From NCBI RefSeq assembly GCF_042453785.1, contig NC_091675.1, forward strand, positions 1,438,501 to 1,502,500: 64,000 nucleotides of DNA. The letters run 5' to 3'. Below are positions 25,290-38,199 of this stretch, piece by piece; position 1 is the stretch's first letter, and each line of letters starts with the position of its first letter. Position numbers and translations under genes: made by a program. Under the pieces are notes generated by a model. That model searched no databases and was not told where the DNA came from. It was given only the letters and a program-made list of their open reading frames with translations. This DNA is from Malus domestica (lineage: Eukaryota; Streptophyta; Magnoliopsida; Rosales; Rosaceae).

Positions 25290-25715
25290 GGGGATGTATT
25301 CAATTGAGAATTTGAGAGATTTTAATGGATTTATAAATTCATGGATTTTTATGAAGTTTGATTGATTTGTAAAGATTTCATATAAAATTTTGATTCAATT
25401 CCCTCAAAATCTTATGGGAAAATGTGAGAATTGTAGATGCTTAAAATACATTATAAAATCTCTTCGATTCCCTCTAATTCCTCAACTTTCTCAAATTCTT
25501 TAAAATCAATTTCTAATTAAATACACTTTAAATGTTATAAACTTCTTTAAATTGTTAATTGAATACACTCGGATTCCTGAGGATTTTAATAAATTATCTT
25601 AAAATTATAATTGAATACACTTTGAATTGCAGAAAATCACTTAAAATTATGATTGAATACTCTTAGATTCATTAAAAAAATTAAGATTATTTAAAATCCT
25701 AATTAAACACACCCC
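25290..25715. mobile_element. MITE with GGGG-TGT-TT-AATT ends
   Basis: The left end GGGGATGTATTCAATTGAGA and the inverted right end GGGGTGTGTTTAATTAGGA form terminal inverted repeats. The interior is built of repeated ATTGAATACACT and TTTAAATT-type words. It is 426 bp without coding capacity. Flanking TTA-rich bases make a PIF/Harbinger origin possible, but the target duplication is unclear. Confidence 0.6.
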
Positions 25716-26234
25716 ATTAACGTTACTAAGTTAAATGACATGTGTTTCCGTCTTTGCAATTAAATTTTGATTGAAAACAACCCAAGCCATTGGGCGGATG
25801 AGTTCCCAGAAGTCGAAATTTCTGCAACCCCCATGTGCTGCTTACGTTCCCTTTCACTTTATCATATCGGGTGGGGAGGAGGTAGGAGACAAAAATGGAG
25901 ATACTGTTGTAAATGACAAGCACATGGATGTGGTGGGTGCCACTGCTCAGTTGGTTCCCTATCTCACAAATATCAGCCGTCCATTTCTGGAGAAATTAAT
26001 AACATTCAAAATTTTCCAATTATTTTCATTAATTTGATATTCCATTAATTGCAACATACAAATGCGCAGACTCACCGTTGAGAAGTTGTAGAAGACGATG
26101 ACAATGGCATACATGGTAGCTTCCTGTTAGCATCAGTCCTACGTGACCACGTTAATACAATGAAAAATCAAACTCAGTTGCGTGTGAAGTGTGTCTGTCT
26201 TCGGTACTTGAGTTCCAATTTCGATTTTAAACCC

Positions 26235-26261
26235 TTTTTTTTTTTTTTTTTTTTTTTTTTT
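26235..26261. repeat. Poly-T run
   Basis: A run of 27 T. It may be the reverse of an old A-tail, but nothing recognisable precedes it. It is prone to length error. Confidence 0.8.
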
Positions 26262-27109
26262 ACGTTTAAACAATTTTTTTGGAAAGTATTGTTTTGTAAA
26301 AAGAAACAAAATAAATCGAACCAATTAACAAAGGCCACTTCATCATTTATGGAAAGGAAGTTTTTTTAATGTGCTAAGAACATGATTCGATATATCAAGT
26401 GTTATAATACAATTAATTAAAGATTTAAAAATAAATTTCAAACTAATTATATTATGATACTTGTTTTACCGAATTGTCGGGCATACGGAAAAACTTTTCT
26501 ATAAGTGATGTAGGCTTTGTATGACTTGTATAATTAAGGAGATATTTTCTTTGTTGGGAAAAAAAAACCCAAAATGTAACATAAATAAACAAATGATACG
26601 AGGACTGTTTCAAAAAGCCGACAGAGTTGGAAATCCTACGCACTCGATCACACTGGCATCTCTCACTCACCATTTCCAGTTGCCAACTAGTCCACACTTT
26701 TAAAAATCCATTAATTTAATCCCTTGATTTAATTTAATTTTTCCGTGACGCCCCTCACGCATTCACTCACCAAAATCACGTACCTTCATCAGCCACCGGC
26801 GTTCACTCTCTTCCACTTGCCATTGTTTATCACCTCTCATTTGGTCACGCCTTCGTTAGACCAGGGTTACATTCAAGTTTTCATATTTTTGGCATCTGGG
26901 GTTTTCTCATTCTTTCTAATTTACGAGTTTCCCGATCCGAGAATTCCTAATTTTGCCTCTGATCTTCTTGGTGCTTTTCCGTTTTTGATCCTGTGCATGT
27001 TTGTGGGGCTTATCTGAAAAGTGCTTTTCTTTCCTGTTGCGTTAAAAACCCTTGGGGTCATACAATACTAGAATCTCTGGAAAGTTGTGAGCTTTTTCGT
27101 TTCTGTGCT

Positions 27110-30100
27110 ATGGATTCCTGCTGTGCGACATTGAGGACCAATGGGTTCTTGGGGGAGGGTGTGAGGTTGGGTTCAAAGAGCAGAGATTTGAGTGCCCAGT
27201 TTCTGAAAAGCTCTAAATTTGAAACCAGAGGTAGGAAGCTTAAGCCTGCTGGTGTGGCTTACTCCATTCTTACAGATGTCGACAATGAGAATGTGGTGAG
27301 TCTCTGATCCTGTGTGTGCAATTGTTGTTCTTGTTTTCGAAACCGAAATCTGTGGGATTTTGATGTTTTGGGTTTTTTGAGTAATCACTTTTGGCATTTG
27401 TGCTTTTGATTTCAGACGTTTCAGGCACCACTGTTTGAGACTCCAAAAGCTGACCCCAAAAATGTGGCTTCTATAATTTTGGGTGGAGGTGCCGGAACTC
27501 GCCTCTTTCCTCTCACCAGCAAGAGAGCCAAGCCGGCGGTAAGAGATCAGTATTTGTTTGTCATTCGTTTCAGTTCATCATATCGAAAAGTGGTTTCTTG
27601 GAAAAGAAACAAAACGATGGAAATTTTGTGCATCGAGTAGGAATTGTTGTTTTTGAATGGTACTACGTAGAATTTGGAGTTGAATTTTGCAACGTTATGT
27701 GATTTGCAGGTTCCGATTGGAGGGTGTTACAGGCTGATTGATATCCCAATGAGCAATTGCATTAACAGTGGCATTCAAAAGATATTCATATTAACGCAAT
27801 ATAACTCGTTTTCCCTCAATCGTCACCTTGCTCGTACTTACAATTTCGGGGATGGTATGAATTTCGGAGATGGATTTGTGGAGGTAAGATAATTTTGCAA
27901 TACGCGAAGGCTGCATAGATATATTTGATGCTGTCATTCCGCAGTTTACAATTTGTATGTTGACTTACATTGTTTGATTGTTGCAATTAATGATGATAAT
28001 ACTCAATGAATCGCAATAGGTTTTGGCTGCCACGCAAACACCGGGAGAAGCTGGAAAGAGATGGTTCCAAGGAACTGCTGATGCTGTCAGGCAATTTATA
28101 TGGGTCTTTGAGGTGGGTGCCTTTGATTTACAAGTATTTCTCGAATATTAGGTGGAAATAGACTGAAGTTGCTTTTGGATGATCTATGCAGGATGCAAAG
28201 AACAAAAATGTGGAGCATATACTGATATTATCCGGCGATCATCTTTATAGGATGGACTATCTGGACTTTATACAGGTGCTTATTTGATGCTCGTGGAAAA
28301 TTTTAATCTATTAACCTTTTAAAATCCACAAATCCGTCTCATCAATGGTCGTAATTCTTACAGAAACATATTGATACAAATGCCGACATTACAGTTTCAT
28401 GTATACCCATGGATGAAAGGTACATCTTCGTTTCCTAATACTAATGTTTCAAGCGTCCCTTGCAGATTGACATATGTTCAAAATAAACTCTGCTTCTTTT
28501 GTTCCACCTTGGAAATATGACTGACAGGTGCTTGTGTTTGTCGTGGATCTTATTTGTCTTGCAGCCGGGCATCAGATTACGGACTCATGAAAATAGACCA
28601 GTCAGGGCGTATAATCCAATTTGCTGAAAAACCAAAAGGCCCTGACCTAGAAGCAATGGTAGTTAAAACTGCGTATTTTGATTGTATTTTTGTGCTTTCT
28701 TCCCTTTTTTACTGTATTTTTGTGCCTTCCCCTATTTTCATTTTTTGTCTATGTCTTGTTTACACACTGCAGCAAGTTGACACCACTGTTCTGGGGCTTT
28801 CTGATCTGGAGGCTATGAAATCTCCTTATATTGCATCGATGGGTGTTTATGTGTTCAGAACTGATGTCCTACTTAAGCTATTAAGGTGGAGCTATCCTTC
28901 TTGCAATGATTTTGGCTCCGAGATTATTCCATCAGCTGTGAAGGAGCACAACGTCCAGGTGAGATAGCTCTTTCGATAATAGTTATTTTTTTCTTATAGT
29001 TCATCTTCGAATATAAATATATAAGCAATTCCCCAAAGTTTGGTTTGGATTTGGTAATTGAGTCACTGAGTTACGGAATGCCCTTACATGATCAGGCATA
29101 TCTATTCAATGACTACTGGGAGGATATTGGAACTGTAAAGTCTTTCTTCGATGCAAACTTGGCCCTCACAGAACAGGTTGGTAATACTTGCACTGAATCG
29201 TTCCTACTTTTCGATTAGATTTTCTTTTCCCTATGTGCATATGTGGTAACGGTTACTGATTACATTCTTTCGTGCAGCCTCCGAAGTTTGAATTCAACGA
29301 TCCAAAGACACCTTTCTACACCTCTCCTAGATTCTTGCCACCTACAAAAGTTGAAAAATGCAGGGTATGATTGCAAGCTTAAATTACCATGTGACATTGG
29401 CTGTATTTTTCTGATCTCGTGGCCAAATGAATTTTGCAGATTATGGATGCAATTATTTCTCATGGTTGCTTCTTGCGAGAATGTAGCGTTCAACACTCCA
29501 TTGTGGGTGTGCGCTCACGTCTAGAGTCCGGAGTCGAACTTAAGGTGAGCTACCCTTTCTACGCATTGGTAACAACAGGCTACCAGATTCCAATGTGTCA
29601 ATCATGAAATATTTCAAGCGGCAGTTAGAATGCACTTGAAAACATAAGCATGCTGGTGTTACGAGCTCTGATCACATCTGGTTATTTTAAATCGATTTTC
29701 AGGATACTATGATGATGGGTGCAGACTACTACCAAACGGAATCCGAGATTGCATCTCTGCTAGCTCAAGGAAAGGTTCCAGTTGGTGTGGGAGAGAATAC
29801 CAAAATCTGGTGAAATACTCTTAGTTACAGATTTCTGTTTAGTTCTGAATAGAATTCTTGCTCTTTATGCTGATCTTTCATGCCATATCTCTTGAAGGAA
29901 TTGCATAATCGACAAGAACGCCAAGATAGGAAGAAATGTGGTGATCACAAATGGCGATGTAAGTACTTTTGAAACTTGTAAGGAATCGAAAAGATCTGAT
30001 CATCATTGCATTCTTTCTGATTTCAACGTTGATGAAATTGCTTTGACTTCTCAGGGAGTCCAAGAAGCAGAGAGGGCAGACGAAGGATTTTACATAAGGT

Positions 30101-30156
30101 CGGGAATCACTGTCGTATTGAAGAACGCGACGATTAAAGATGGAACTGTCATCTAA
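27110..30156 (+). CDS. APL3: ADP-glucose pyrophosphorylase large subunit, plastidial
   Basis: Fourteen exons, 512 residues: 27110-27295, 27416-27538, 27710-27883, 28020-28112, 28192-28275, 28364-28419, 28565-28658, 28773-28958, 29096-29176, 29278-29364, 29440-29544, 29703-29809, 29898-29958, 30055-30156. All junctions are GT-AG and in frame. It makes ADP-glucose from glucose-1-phosphate and ATP, the committed step of starch synthesis, as the regulatory partner in an L2S2 tetramer. Visible marks are a transit peptide (about 1-55), the nucleotide-binding [19 protein letters not shown] (85-103), [10 protein letters not shown] around metal-binding Asp208, and a C-terminal beta-helix ending IKDGTVI. 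It retains the Arg and Lys of TRLF and KRAK. Sequence resemblance from memory favours the APL3/APL4 clade, so the isoform number is tentative. AATAAA lies at 30329. Confidence 0.93.
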
Positions 30157-30328
30157 ATCTATTGAATGGACTGCAAGGTACTTGCTCAGATCGAGCCACA
30201 GTGAATGGTACCTTGATGAACTTTGTATGTGGCTTTAACTTGATGTTGCAGCTGGAAATGCTTGCTTCTGTAAATTAACGAGTTTCTTTGATGTATGTAA
30301 CTAAACATTCTAGTTACTCAATAAGATC

Positions 30329-30334
30329 AATAAA
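30329..30334 (+). promoter_or_regulatory. Polyadenylation signal of the AGPase gene
   Basis: AATAAA 173 bp after the stop codon. It sits in the 403-bp gap shared with the convergently transcribed mannanase gene. Confidence 0.5.
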
Positions 30335-30559
30335 GCTCTTTCATTTATCTCTAACGAACTACATTGCAGTCATTGGTTATCGATACAGATTAATAAATCA
30401 AATTAGGGAAATATATTTGGGATATATCGAAACAGATTAAGAAATAAACTCTTACTATCATCCTGCTCTCTTGGATGAACAAACCTCATCTCTAAGAGGG
30501 AAACTCAGACAGATTTAAAACATAAACCCTTTTCTCAGTTTCCTGTGTAAACCCTTTTC

Positions 30560-33351
30560 TCAGTTTCCTGTACCACTCACCTTATTCCCGGACCAGAACT
30601 GATCCCTTCGAATTTCCCTGGCTCGCTTCCACTTCTCGATGTTTCTAAGCCTGGCATACATCTTCCGAATCTTAATAAGCTTCTGAGATTCCTCAGCGAT
30701 CAAACCAACTGTCGAGGAGCTTTCACTCAACACTACCCCGTACCCGTCTTGGAAAGAGTCCATTCCTTGGGCCAGAAGTTGCCAGAACAAGCCGCCAACA
30801 GCAGGACCTCCACCCCTAGCCGAAGAGTAGATGCCCGAGTAAACTGTAGTGAAAATCCGGTCACGCTGGTTTATGGTATAACCTGACTCTTTCAAAGACC
30901 TTCCAAACTCAGCAAAGAGGACTGGCTTCTTAAGGATGTTTTGTGCATCATGGATGTGATCATTGACCCAACTGTTCAAGAAAGAGACCTGATCTTCATA
31001 ACTTGACCCATTTAACCTGCACATCATTCAATATAACTCAGCTTTTCAAGCGATATTCTACTTTAAACTATACTAATTGTGGGATTCAAATGTTCAGTTT
31101 TCGGAGAAACTTGTGTTATGATCCTTACCATTGATCAGGATATGAGTGTACAGTGGCAAAATCAATGCCAGGGATCTGATTATTCGCCAAGAAATCAGTT
31201 CCGATTTGATAGTAGTTCGGATTCGTTTTCGGATTTGATGGTCCATAAAACCCTTCAAGGCCAACTTCTAGCAAGTGATTCCCATCTATGGATTTCAAGT
31301 AAGACGCCATCTCCGTTATCCAAGCCTGTCAAACAAACGCAAAGGTCAAGCATGTCCCCCAAGCTACACTAGTGCTTTTCACCCTCATTTCTCCTTATGC
31401 AATCCTCCGCTCGCCGTCAATTTAGCCAAAAACTTGGCCTCATCAATGGCTGGCCCCACTTTACTCTAGAGACTAGCTCAATAAATGAAAGTGGGGTCCA
31501 CCATGATATTAGTTCTTAGACAACAATATTTAAAAATAACATGTGCGACATGTTCTTGACAAACTGAGCTACGTAAGATTTGAAGAGATAATCTTTTCCG
31601 ATACTTGGGAAAGGCAGAACGTCGGGTCTACAGTGTCCGTCGCTTCGGAACATAATCTTAAGAAAGACAGAAACAAATTGAAAGAAAGAGATGGTTTGAT
31701 ATACCTGAATGGTTTTTCCAGATGGATCTGAAGTGCATCTTGGCTCATTCATCAGCTCCCAAGCCATTATGGTTGGTTCATCTTTGTAAGCAACTCCAGT
31801 CAAAGTGTTAATCCTCGTAAGAACAGTCTATATTTACACAAAAATCCCAAAACCTCCATATCAATATATTACTATTTCAACAAACGTGACTTATGACCTA
31901 ATTTCAACCAACTACACACTTTTTGAAAAATTTTATCTTTGTGACAAAGACGACTTATTCTAAACTAGTGTAATCTAACAAGAAGGGCCGCCACACAAGT
32001 GGTGGATTGCCCTGATAAACTAATTATTTTTTTCTACTCATTGTGTCTCAAGTTTAAACTCTCTCCATCTCCTTAGAGACAAGAGGGAGAGAACGGACGC
32101 ACTGTATTGACCAACTTGGCCGAACTCATGTATGCGGAAAACTATTTCCTACTCTTAGCCAAAGTGGTAAAATTGTTAATATGAAATGTTACTCACTATC
32201 AAGGTAACGACACTAGAGAAGATGAAAACAAACCAACTAATACCAATAAATTGATGATCTTATCTTTAACTTGCATTTATAGTCAACCCAACCACTGCTT
32301 TTTTCAAAAGCACTTACATATAAAATACCCAAAAATAAAACCAAATTAAGCAAATTGATTCACCTTGATATGATTTTTGTAAAATCCCTTAACAACAGAG
32401 TTGGTAAAGAAATCATCTTCAGAAGATAGAGACTGGCCTTGGCTTCTTGCCCATTCCACGTACTGTTTCTTGCCTCCAAAGTCGTCATAGTTGTTAACCA
32501 GACTCAGCATTACTTTGATCCCATTCTTCTTCGCCTCAGCTATCACAAAATCCAACCCCTTCCAACCCCGAAACAACACAGCAAAAGAAATTCAGACCAA
32601 AACTATAACCATAAATTACTTTTGAAAAGAACTAAAATCGTTTCTGGCAATAAAAAAACGCTTCTGACTGTGTTTGTAAAAAATGGTAAAAAATGCTTAT
32701 GGATCATTAGAAGCGCTATTTGGAGAAGCACTTGTCAACTATTTCTTCAGAAAGTACTTCGACTTTCTAGTGTAGTTTCAAGTAGCGCTTCAATTTTTAT
32801 TAAAACATTCAGCGTGACACATACGAGCAAAAGTGTTTCCCAGAGAAAGTAGTCCCAGACAAATCTCTTAGACTGATTAAAATCGCTTTCAGATAATTAA
32901 AAACTAAAAACGCTTCTAAAAATGTTTGGCTGAAGAAAAATTGAACTGTTTATGGATTATCTTCGGAGTGCTTCCGATAGCACTTTGGAGTGACGTGCTT
33001 TTTAATAAAAGCACTTGTATCAAAAGCGCTTACCTGAAAAGTTTTCTCATCGTAGGAGCCCGGAGAGGTCTGCAGAGCTCTGTATCCGCCATCGGCGAAA
33101 GCCCAAGTCCTTGCAATCGTGAGCCCATTTTTCGTAGCCTCTCGAAAGGCAGACGAAACTTTCTCCCTCTCAGAAGGGTCAGTCGCCATGTACATCAACC
33201 AGTACGCATTGAATCCGTTTCCGTAGTACGGAACTCCGTTCAAAACAAGCTGCACTCCTCTGGTCTTCACAAACCCATCTTCCGCTATAACTCCATGGTT
33301 CAGGAAGATGAACAACAGAGCCCCAAAGAAAATCACACCCAAATGCTTCAT
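30560..33351 (-). CDS. Mannan endo-1,4-beta-mannosidase (GH5_7), secreted
   Basis: Five exons on the minus strand (33351-33034, 32558-32364, 31827-31705, 31325-31129, 31016-30560), 429 residues. It hydrolyses beta-1,4-mannan in cell walls, acting in wall loosening, fruit softening or seed germination. Residues 1-23 form a signal peptide (hydrophobic [13 protein letters not shown], cleavage near VIAEDG). The (beta/alpha)8 GH5 domain follows: [11 protein letters not shown], the acid/base Glu199 in [15 protein letters not shown] at 272-278, and the nucleophile Glu314 in LFAEFGRS. All expected catalytic segments are present. Intron 1 (475 bp) is full of short AAGCGCTT/AAGCACTT words and may contain a decayed MITE. 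The gene ends 403 bp from the stop of the AGPase gene, tail to tail. The MAN isoform number is not determined. Confidence 0.93.
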
Positions 33352-33452
33352 CTTTCTTCTTTGTTTTTCCTCCTCCTCTGTTTCGCTCTCTGTAATAAAT
33401 ACAGTGTGGAAGGAAGGAACTTTTTAGGAATTTATGATAATTTTGTTGGCGG

Positions 33453-33458
33453 TTTATA
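33453..33458 (-). promoter_or_regulatory. TATA box of the mannanase gene
   Basis: TATAAA on the minus strand, about 100 bp upstream of the ATG at 33351, in the usual position for a plant core promoter. Confidence 0.5.
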
Positions 33459-34061
33459 GTAGTGTAGTGACTTCGTTTCCCATTTGGGTTTATTAGTAAT
33501 TTAGCACTACCTGTATTTTTCGACTGAAATTAAGGGGCCGAGTTAGTACAAAAAAATGCTTTAAATGTTTTTCCAGATGAAATAAAGGTGTGTCCACGGT
33601 TGATGATTATTTAGCTGAAATAGTACTATGGGGTGTGAATTTGTAATGAATACAAAGTGACAATGTGACCCTTGAAAAAATGGAGAGGCACTCACTTTCA
33701 CTTGTCCCTTTGCCTGAAAGAAACACAACAACACATGTGGGTATAGATTGAACCACTTTTTCACGAATAGAGTTTGTATTGCAATGTCGGAAAGTAATCA
33801 TGTGATGTCTATGCACTTTTGTGCGAATTTTTTCTCATCAAATTGGATTGACCGCTTAAATTAGTTTGTCGAGGAAAATCTTCTTGACATGCGTCTGGCA
33901 AAAGATCATTTCTGTTTCAAATCAATAGTCTTGCAAGATATTTATAGTTCAATTAGTTAAGGACATTCAGTTTTACATTTAAAGTCTGGAGTTCGACTTT
34001 TCGAATATCGTTGTACCAAAAGAAATCGATTATCTCAAAACTAATAGGTTAAGTTTCAAGC
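33459..34061. other. Intergenic, mannanase promoter side
   Basis: Upstream region of the mannanase gene. No exon seen. Two short open frames on the minus strand (33561-33816) overlap each other and have no recognisable features. Confidence 0.45.
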
Positions 34062-34553
34062 TCTGTTCTAAAAATTTCCGCATAGCGCCGCCCTAGGCAC
34101 TAGATGGGTGGTCACCGCCTCGATTAATGCCTAAGCGTTTGAAGATTAAGAAATGATGCTTAGACATATTGAGGCGCCTGCCTAGAACGCCTAGGCACCC
34201 ACCTAACCCGCCCAAAACAGTATAGGCACCCGCTTAGGTCTTGACTCACTTAGACATAAAATAGATAACTTTCATTTTACATTTTTTTTCTTCAATAAAT
34301 TGCAAAAGGCTTGTTGCATACTTAAATGAACGCACATTATATGTTTGTCCCCATGTTTTCATTATGTTCCAATGCTTCATTATATATGTCATTCTATATT
34401 ATAATTTATGATGAAATTATATATTTTTTAATTATAAACAGATATTTATTTAAACGAAATATAATAGATTTACTTAAATACGCTTAATCCGCCTAGGTGC
34501 TAGGCCCCAACCTGCAACCCTACTAGCGTCTAACGTCTTTTAAAACCTTGATT
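34062..34553. mobile_element. MITE with CGCCTAGG-type ends, copy 1
   Basis: Both ends are rich in the word CCTAGGC or its variants: GCGCCGCCCTAGGCAC at 34085 and CGCCTAGGTGCTAGGCCCC near 34490. The outermost bases (TTCTAAAAATT... and ...TTTTAAAACCTTG) are inverted. The middle is AT-rich and non-coding. A second, larger copy of the family lies at 57384-58060. The superfamily is uncertain. Confidence 0.5.
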
Positions 34554-34649
34554 TCAAGTAATGGTTATCGAAAATTTCTTCAATACTTTAAACGGTAAAA
34601 CACCTGATAATTCTTGTTTATAATTAATGTTTGGTTACATTTTTTGACC

Positions 34650-34860
34650 TGGATTGTATGTCCTCCCCATCCCATACACTTCATATCCCCTTCTATTTAT
34701 GTGATCACGGTTAAGCCACGTCAACATTTTATATTGATTTTTTTATAAAAATAATAAGACAAAAAATAATGAAAATATAAAATATTGACTTGGTATAATC
34801 GTGATCACATAAATAAGAGAAGATAATAATGGTATAGAATGGGAAAGGGCAGACAATCCA
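34650..34860. mobile_element. Foldback MITE
   Basis: TGGATTGTATGTCC at the left pairs with GGGCAGACAATCCA at the right. The arms stay complementary, with mismatches, for about 95 bases each through TTATTTATGTGATCACG and its inverse CGTGATCACATAAATAA. Only about 20 bases separate the arms, so a transcript would form a long hairpin. A sequence of the same family lies at 821-1011. Confidence 0.7.
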
Positions 34861-36929
34861 TGCCTTTCATGCGTACATCATGGTGATGATGAAGGAAACA
34901 AAAAAATGGAAAAATTAAAGGTGCCCTGCCAAAAGCAAAAGCGAAAATATCAGTACCAAAAAACAGTAAAGCTCGAAAATCACTGAGCGGACATCACGGC
35001 GGCGTTTCGTCGCTATAACCGTTGTTGACGGAGGACTATGAAGTGCTTTCCTGCTCCGTCAATTGTATGAGGTTCTGACACGTGTGTCTCCTTATTGGTG
35101 ACGGAAATGATTTTTAATTTTGGAAATTCAACCTCCAGTCAAACGATGAGGGTCCAATACGATACGAGGAAGCTTCTCATTCGGAGCAAATCACATAAGA
35201 TTTTAGATATTTTTGTAGCGGAAAAGAAAATTCGAATTTGAGTGTAAATAACGGTGCATTGTGTTAGGACTTAGCTAAACTTTATGTCTGCTTTGTAAAT
35301 AGAGACAAAACATAGATTCAAAAAGCATATTTTGATTGAGAATGCAGGTATGAGCAAATGCAAAGCAAAGAATAAAGCGAAAAGGGAGAAGAAAAATTGA
35401 AAATTTGGTCCGTTGCTTTTCCTTTCGACGGGATCTTACTCGATCTTTCGTGTTTGCCACTTCGTTCTTTCTCCGTTCTCTCGTGGCTTTTTTATGCGAT
35501 GGCGTCAAAAAACATATTTCGCTTAGTCACAAGATGTAGTACTAGTTTGATGGTGAGATGATTTTATAAAAAGTGGGTATCAAAAAAAGTTCAACTCAAA
35601 AAGGTGTTTGGTACATACTTAAAAACAGTTTATTTTCACAGTTTTGGGTAAAAAAAAGCTGAAAATGTGAAGCAGCAAAAATGAGCTTATTCTCACAGCA
35701 CAACAGAAACCGTTTTTTTTTTTCAAAACACAGCAATACCAAACCAGCCCGTAAAACATACATGCACCGAGTTATACAGAGAAAAAAATACAAAACTTGT
35801 AGAAATCAAGTCCCTCTCAACCGACAAATTAACGTTACATATATGCTACAAGTAATGCATGCAGTAAACCAAACGATCTTGAAAATATATATATTCTTTT
35901 GTTTTATTAGTAAATTGCATAGGTACTCACAAAAGTCACAACACGGTTGGAACATAGAGCTTAGAAGTTGTGATATACATGTGAAAACCTGCCCCTTTCT
36001 TATATTTTTCTGCCATATATTTTGTTTGCGGTGCATGTGAACTCAAGAAATACTCTTTTTTGCATTTTTTTTCTTTTTTTTTTTGTAGCCACATAAAAAA
36101 ATACAATTTATTTATTTATATATTTTTGTTAAATAGAGCGGAAAAAGTTAAAGACGATTATTTTTGTATCTGGAATTTTGTGTTTAATATATCAATTGGT
36201 AAGAAGAGGATAATCGGTGGAGCTCCAGTCATTTTAGTAGGTTTTTGTGGGATGAATTATTTCTGAAGATTTTGTAGGACCCATTTGTGATTGTTGGATT
36301 ATGTATGTTGATTCTGAAACTCAGATTCAGCTGTTCGTTTGTAATGGCATCACTATGACGGTGATATTAAAAAATAATAAAAATTAACAAAAAGTTAAAA
36401 AAAAAATAGTTTTAATGAAAAATAACAAATAAAGATGTAATGAATAATATAAGAGAAAGGTAAAAATGTGATTTTTAGTTAAAAGTGAACAGTAACGAGA
36501 GTGTTTCGTTAAAACTTTCTAAAAAATATACTCGTGTTGATTCTCGAGTTCACATTTGGTCATTAAATTTCTTTGAATTATCAAACGAAACACCCAACCG
36601 TTTAATTCAGCAATATGCGCTCTACGATTTTTGGAATTTGAGAAGCCTATCTTGTGTGTGAGCACTGAAGAGCAAGGACAAAGACGTAGGCATACCTCTC
36701 TATATACAAGTTTTGGGCCCATGGACATGGTTCTGTTCTGTTTACCTATATGGATCGGCCAGCCCATAATACTTCGATTGATTTTGTATGAGTTTTGTTT
36801 CATATTTTCATTGAGAACATAGTCCAGCCCAATAACCAAGTCCATCGCCATGGGCCCTTAGGCAACAAAATTTTCACTAAAACTCCCTAAATAAACCAGT
36901 TGTACTGGTGGATAGGCCTTAATCTTTAG

Positions 36930-37119
36930 AGTTCAATCAGAATGCCACGAACCACTCAGTATTTCAGTTTGATGATATTCTTCTTTACTTGAAGTAAGAA
37001 GTTTTAGGTTTGAATCTCGTGAATGAAGAATACGACACCAAATTAGGTTGTCCATTATGTGGTTTAGCCGAACTCTCTCTTTCCTTAGTGTAAAAATATC
37101 GATGTACTAAAAAAAAAAA
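36930..37119 (+). mobile_element. tRNA-derived SINE, second family
   Basis: The head GCCACGAACCACTCAGTATTTC carries an A-box-like region. GGTTTGAATCTCGTG is B-box-like. The body ends in an 11-base A tail at 37109-37119. It differs from the five-copy family nearby and lies just left of one of them. Confidence 0.55.
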
Positions 37120-37187
37120 CTTAGTGTGCCTCTAGTTCAATTTAATATAGATATTCTTATAGTTTGTAAAAAAAAAAAAAAAAAAAA

Positions 37188-37350
37188 TTGAACAAACGAT
37201 ATTATTTACAATAAGGGAAAAGGGGTGGGCTTAATCTTACAATGTGTTAGCAATAATGTGATTCGAATTCGCTTTTGGTGAGAATTGAACATAAGACCTC
37301 TCACTTATAAGTGAAGGGGAATATCACTGAACCGTAGTACTAAGTGGCTG
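37188..37350 (-). mobile_element. tRNA-derived SINE, family copy 3
   Basis: On the minus strand it runs CAGCCACTTAGTACTACGGT (A-box region), TGTTCAATTCTCACC (B-box region), CGAATCACATTATTGCTAAC, to AATAATATCGTTTG... near the tail. It is the best preserved family copy along with the one at 55.1 kb. Confidence 0.65.
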
Positions 37351-38009
37351 TAAATATGTATTTTAAATTAGAGAAATGCTAAAGTACTCTTTCAAAATTG
37401 GGACTCTTCATTGACTCTCCGCCACATCATGTCTCTGACACAATATTTTATAATGTTGTCACATAAATTGACGTTAAACTGTGAAATGATAGGGAGTTCA
37501 TAAATAAAGTTCCACATTTAAGAGAGTCTCATTAATATTTATGGATAAATTATGATTATATATTTATTGCTATTATCTTCGCCGCGCACAATTATTATTA
37601 TCTATAACCATTACTATTTATCTGCTCGGCAATCGGCATGCCCAAACTGGTTGTTGAAGGAAAATGAAGGGCTTTGACTTTGATTGAAGTGGTAGGGAAC
37701 CATCGACTGTATCTGTGTTGAATTGGTTAGGTACCACCCAATAGGATAATTGCTGACAAAAACACTCAAGAATTCTAATGCCACACGCACAATAGTTGAG
37801 GTTAGTTGCTTGGCGTGACTTTATAAATGACACAAATACTATTAGCATAATGCTGAAAAGACCAGTTAAAATATATCAGACTTTGATTTAAGATAAAGTA
37901 GAAAATCTCCTATTTTTAACTTAGTTAAGTTAGTGTTGAACTTGAACGATTAGGTTTTCGAGCCCATTGTCGTTAGACAAAAGTATCACTCTTGATTGCA
38001 TGACTTGAA

Positions 38010-38099
38010 AAATGCCGGGGACTTCGGGCGTTACTTTTGAAGTGCCGGTGACTTTGGGCGTTATTTACAAAATGCCGGGGGACTTTGGGTGTCATTTTA
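38010..38099. repeat. 30-bp minisatellite, three units, upstream of DFR
   Basis: Units at 38010-38039, 38040-38069 and 38070-38099 share AA.TGCCGG.GACTTTGGGCGTTA with small changes. They lie 225-314 bp upstream of the DFR TATA box, in the proximal promoter. Confidence 0.8.
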
Positions 38100-38199
38100 T
38101 GTTCGACGACTTTTGTTTTTTGGGGTGAATTTGTTTTCACGAACTAGAAAGTTGAGCAGGTAACAAATGAAGTCAAGAACTAGGAAATCAACTACCACG

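Larger units (their letters stand above)
23877..27109. other. Intergenic, with one MITE
   Basis: The region holds the L31 promoter at the left, a 426-bp MITE at 25290-25715, a 27-base T run at 26235-26261, and the 5' leader of the AGPase gene at the right. I find no coding exon. Small open frames such as 25771-26037 have no recognisable features. Confidence 0.5.
34554..38009. other. Intergenic region with several short transposons
   Basis: Contains a foldback element (34650-34860), two SINEs (36930-37119, 37188-37350), and at about 36360-36515 a stretch resembling the common rosaceous MITE that carries GAACAGTAACGAGAGTGTTT and TTAACGAAA words. No gene supported. Confidence 0.5.

Noticed and set aside
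25771-26037. 88-codon plus-strand frame
   Set aside because: No domain, signal peptide or splice context. It lies in intergenic DNA next to a MITE.
32926-33459. 177-codon plus-strand frame
   Set aside because: It is antisense to mannanase exon 1 and part of intron 1, with no features of its own.
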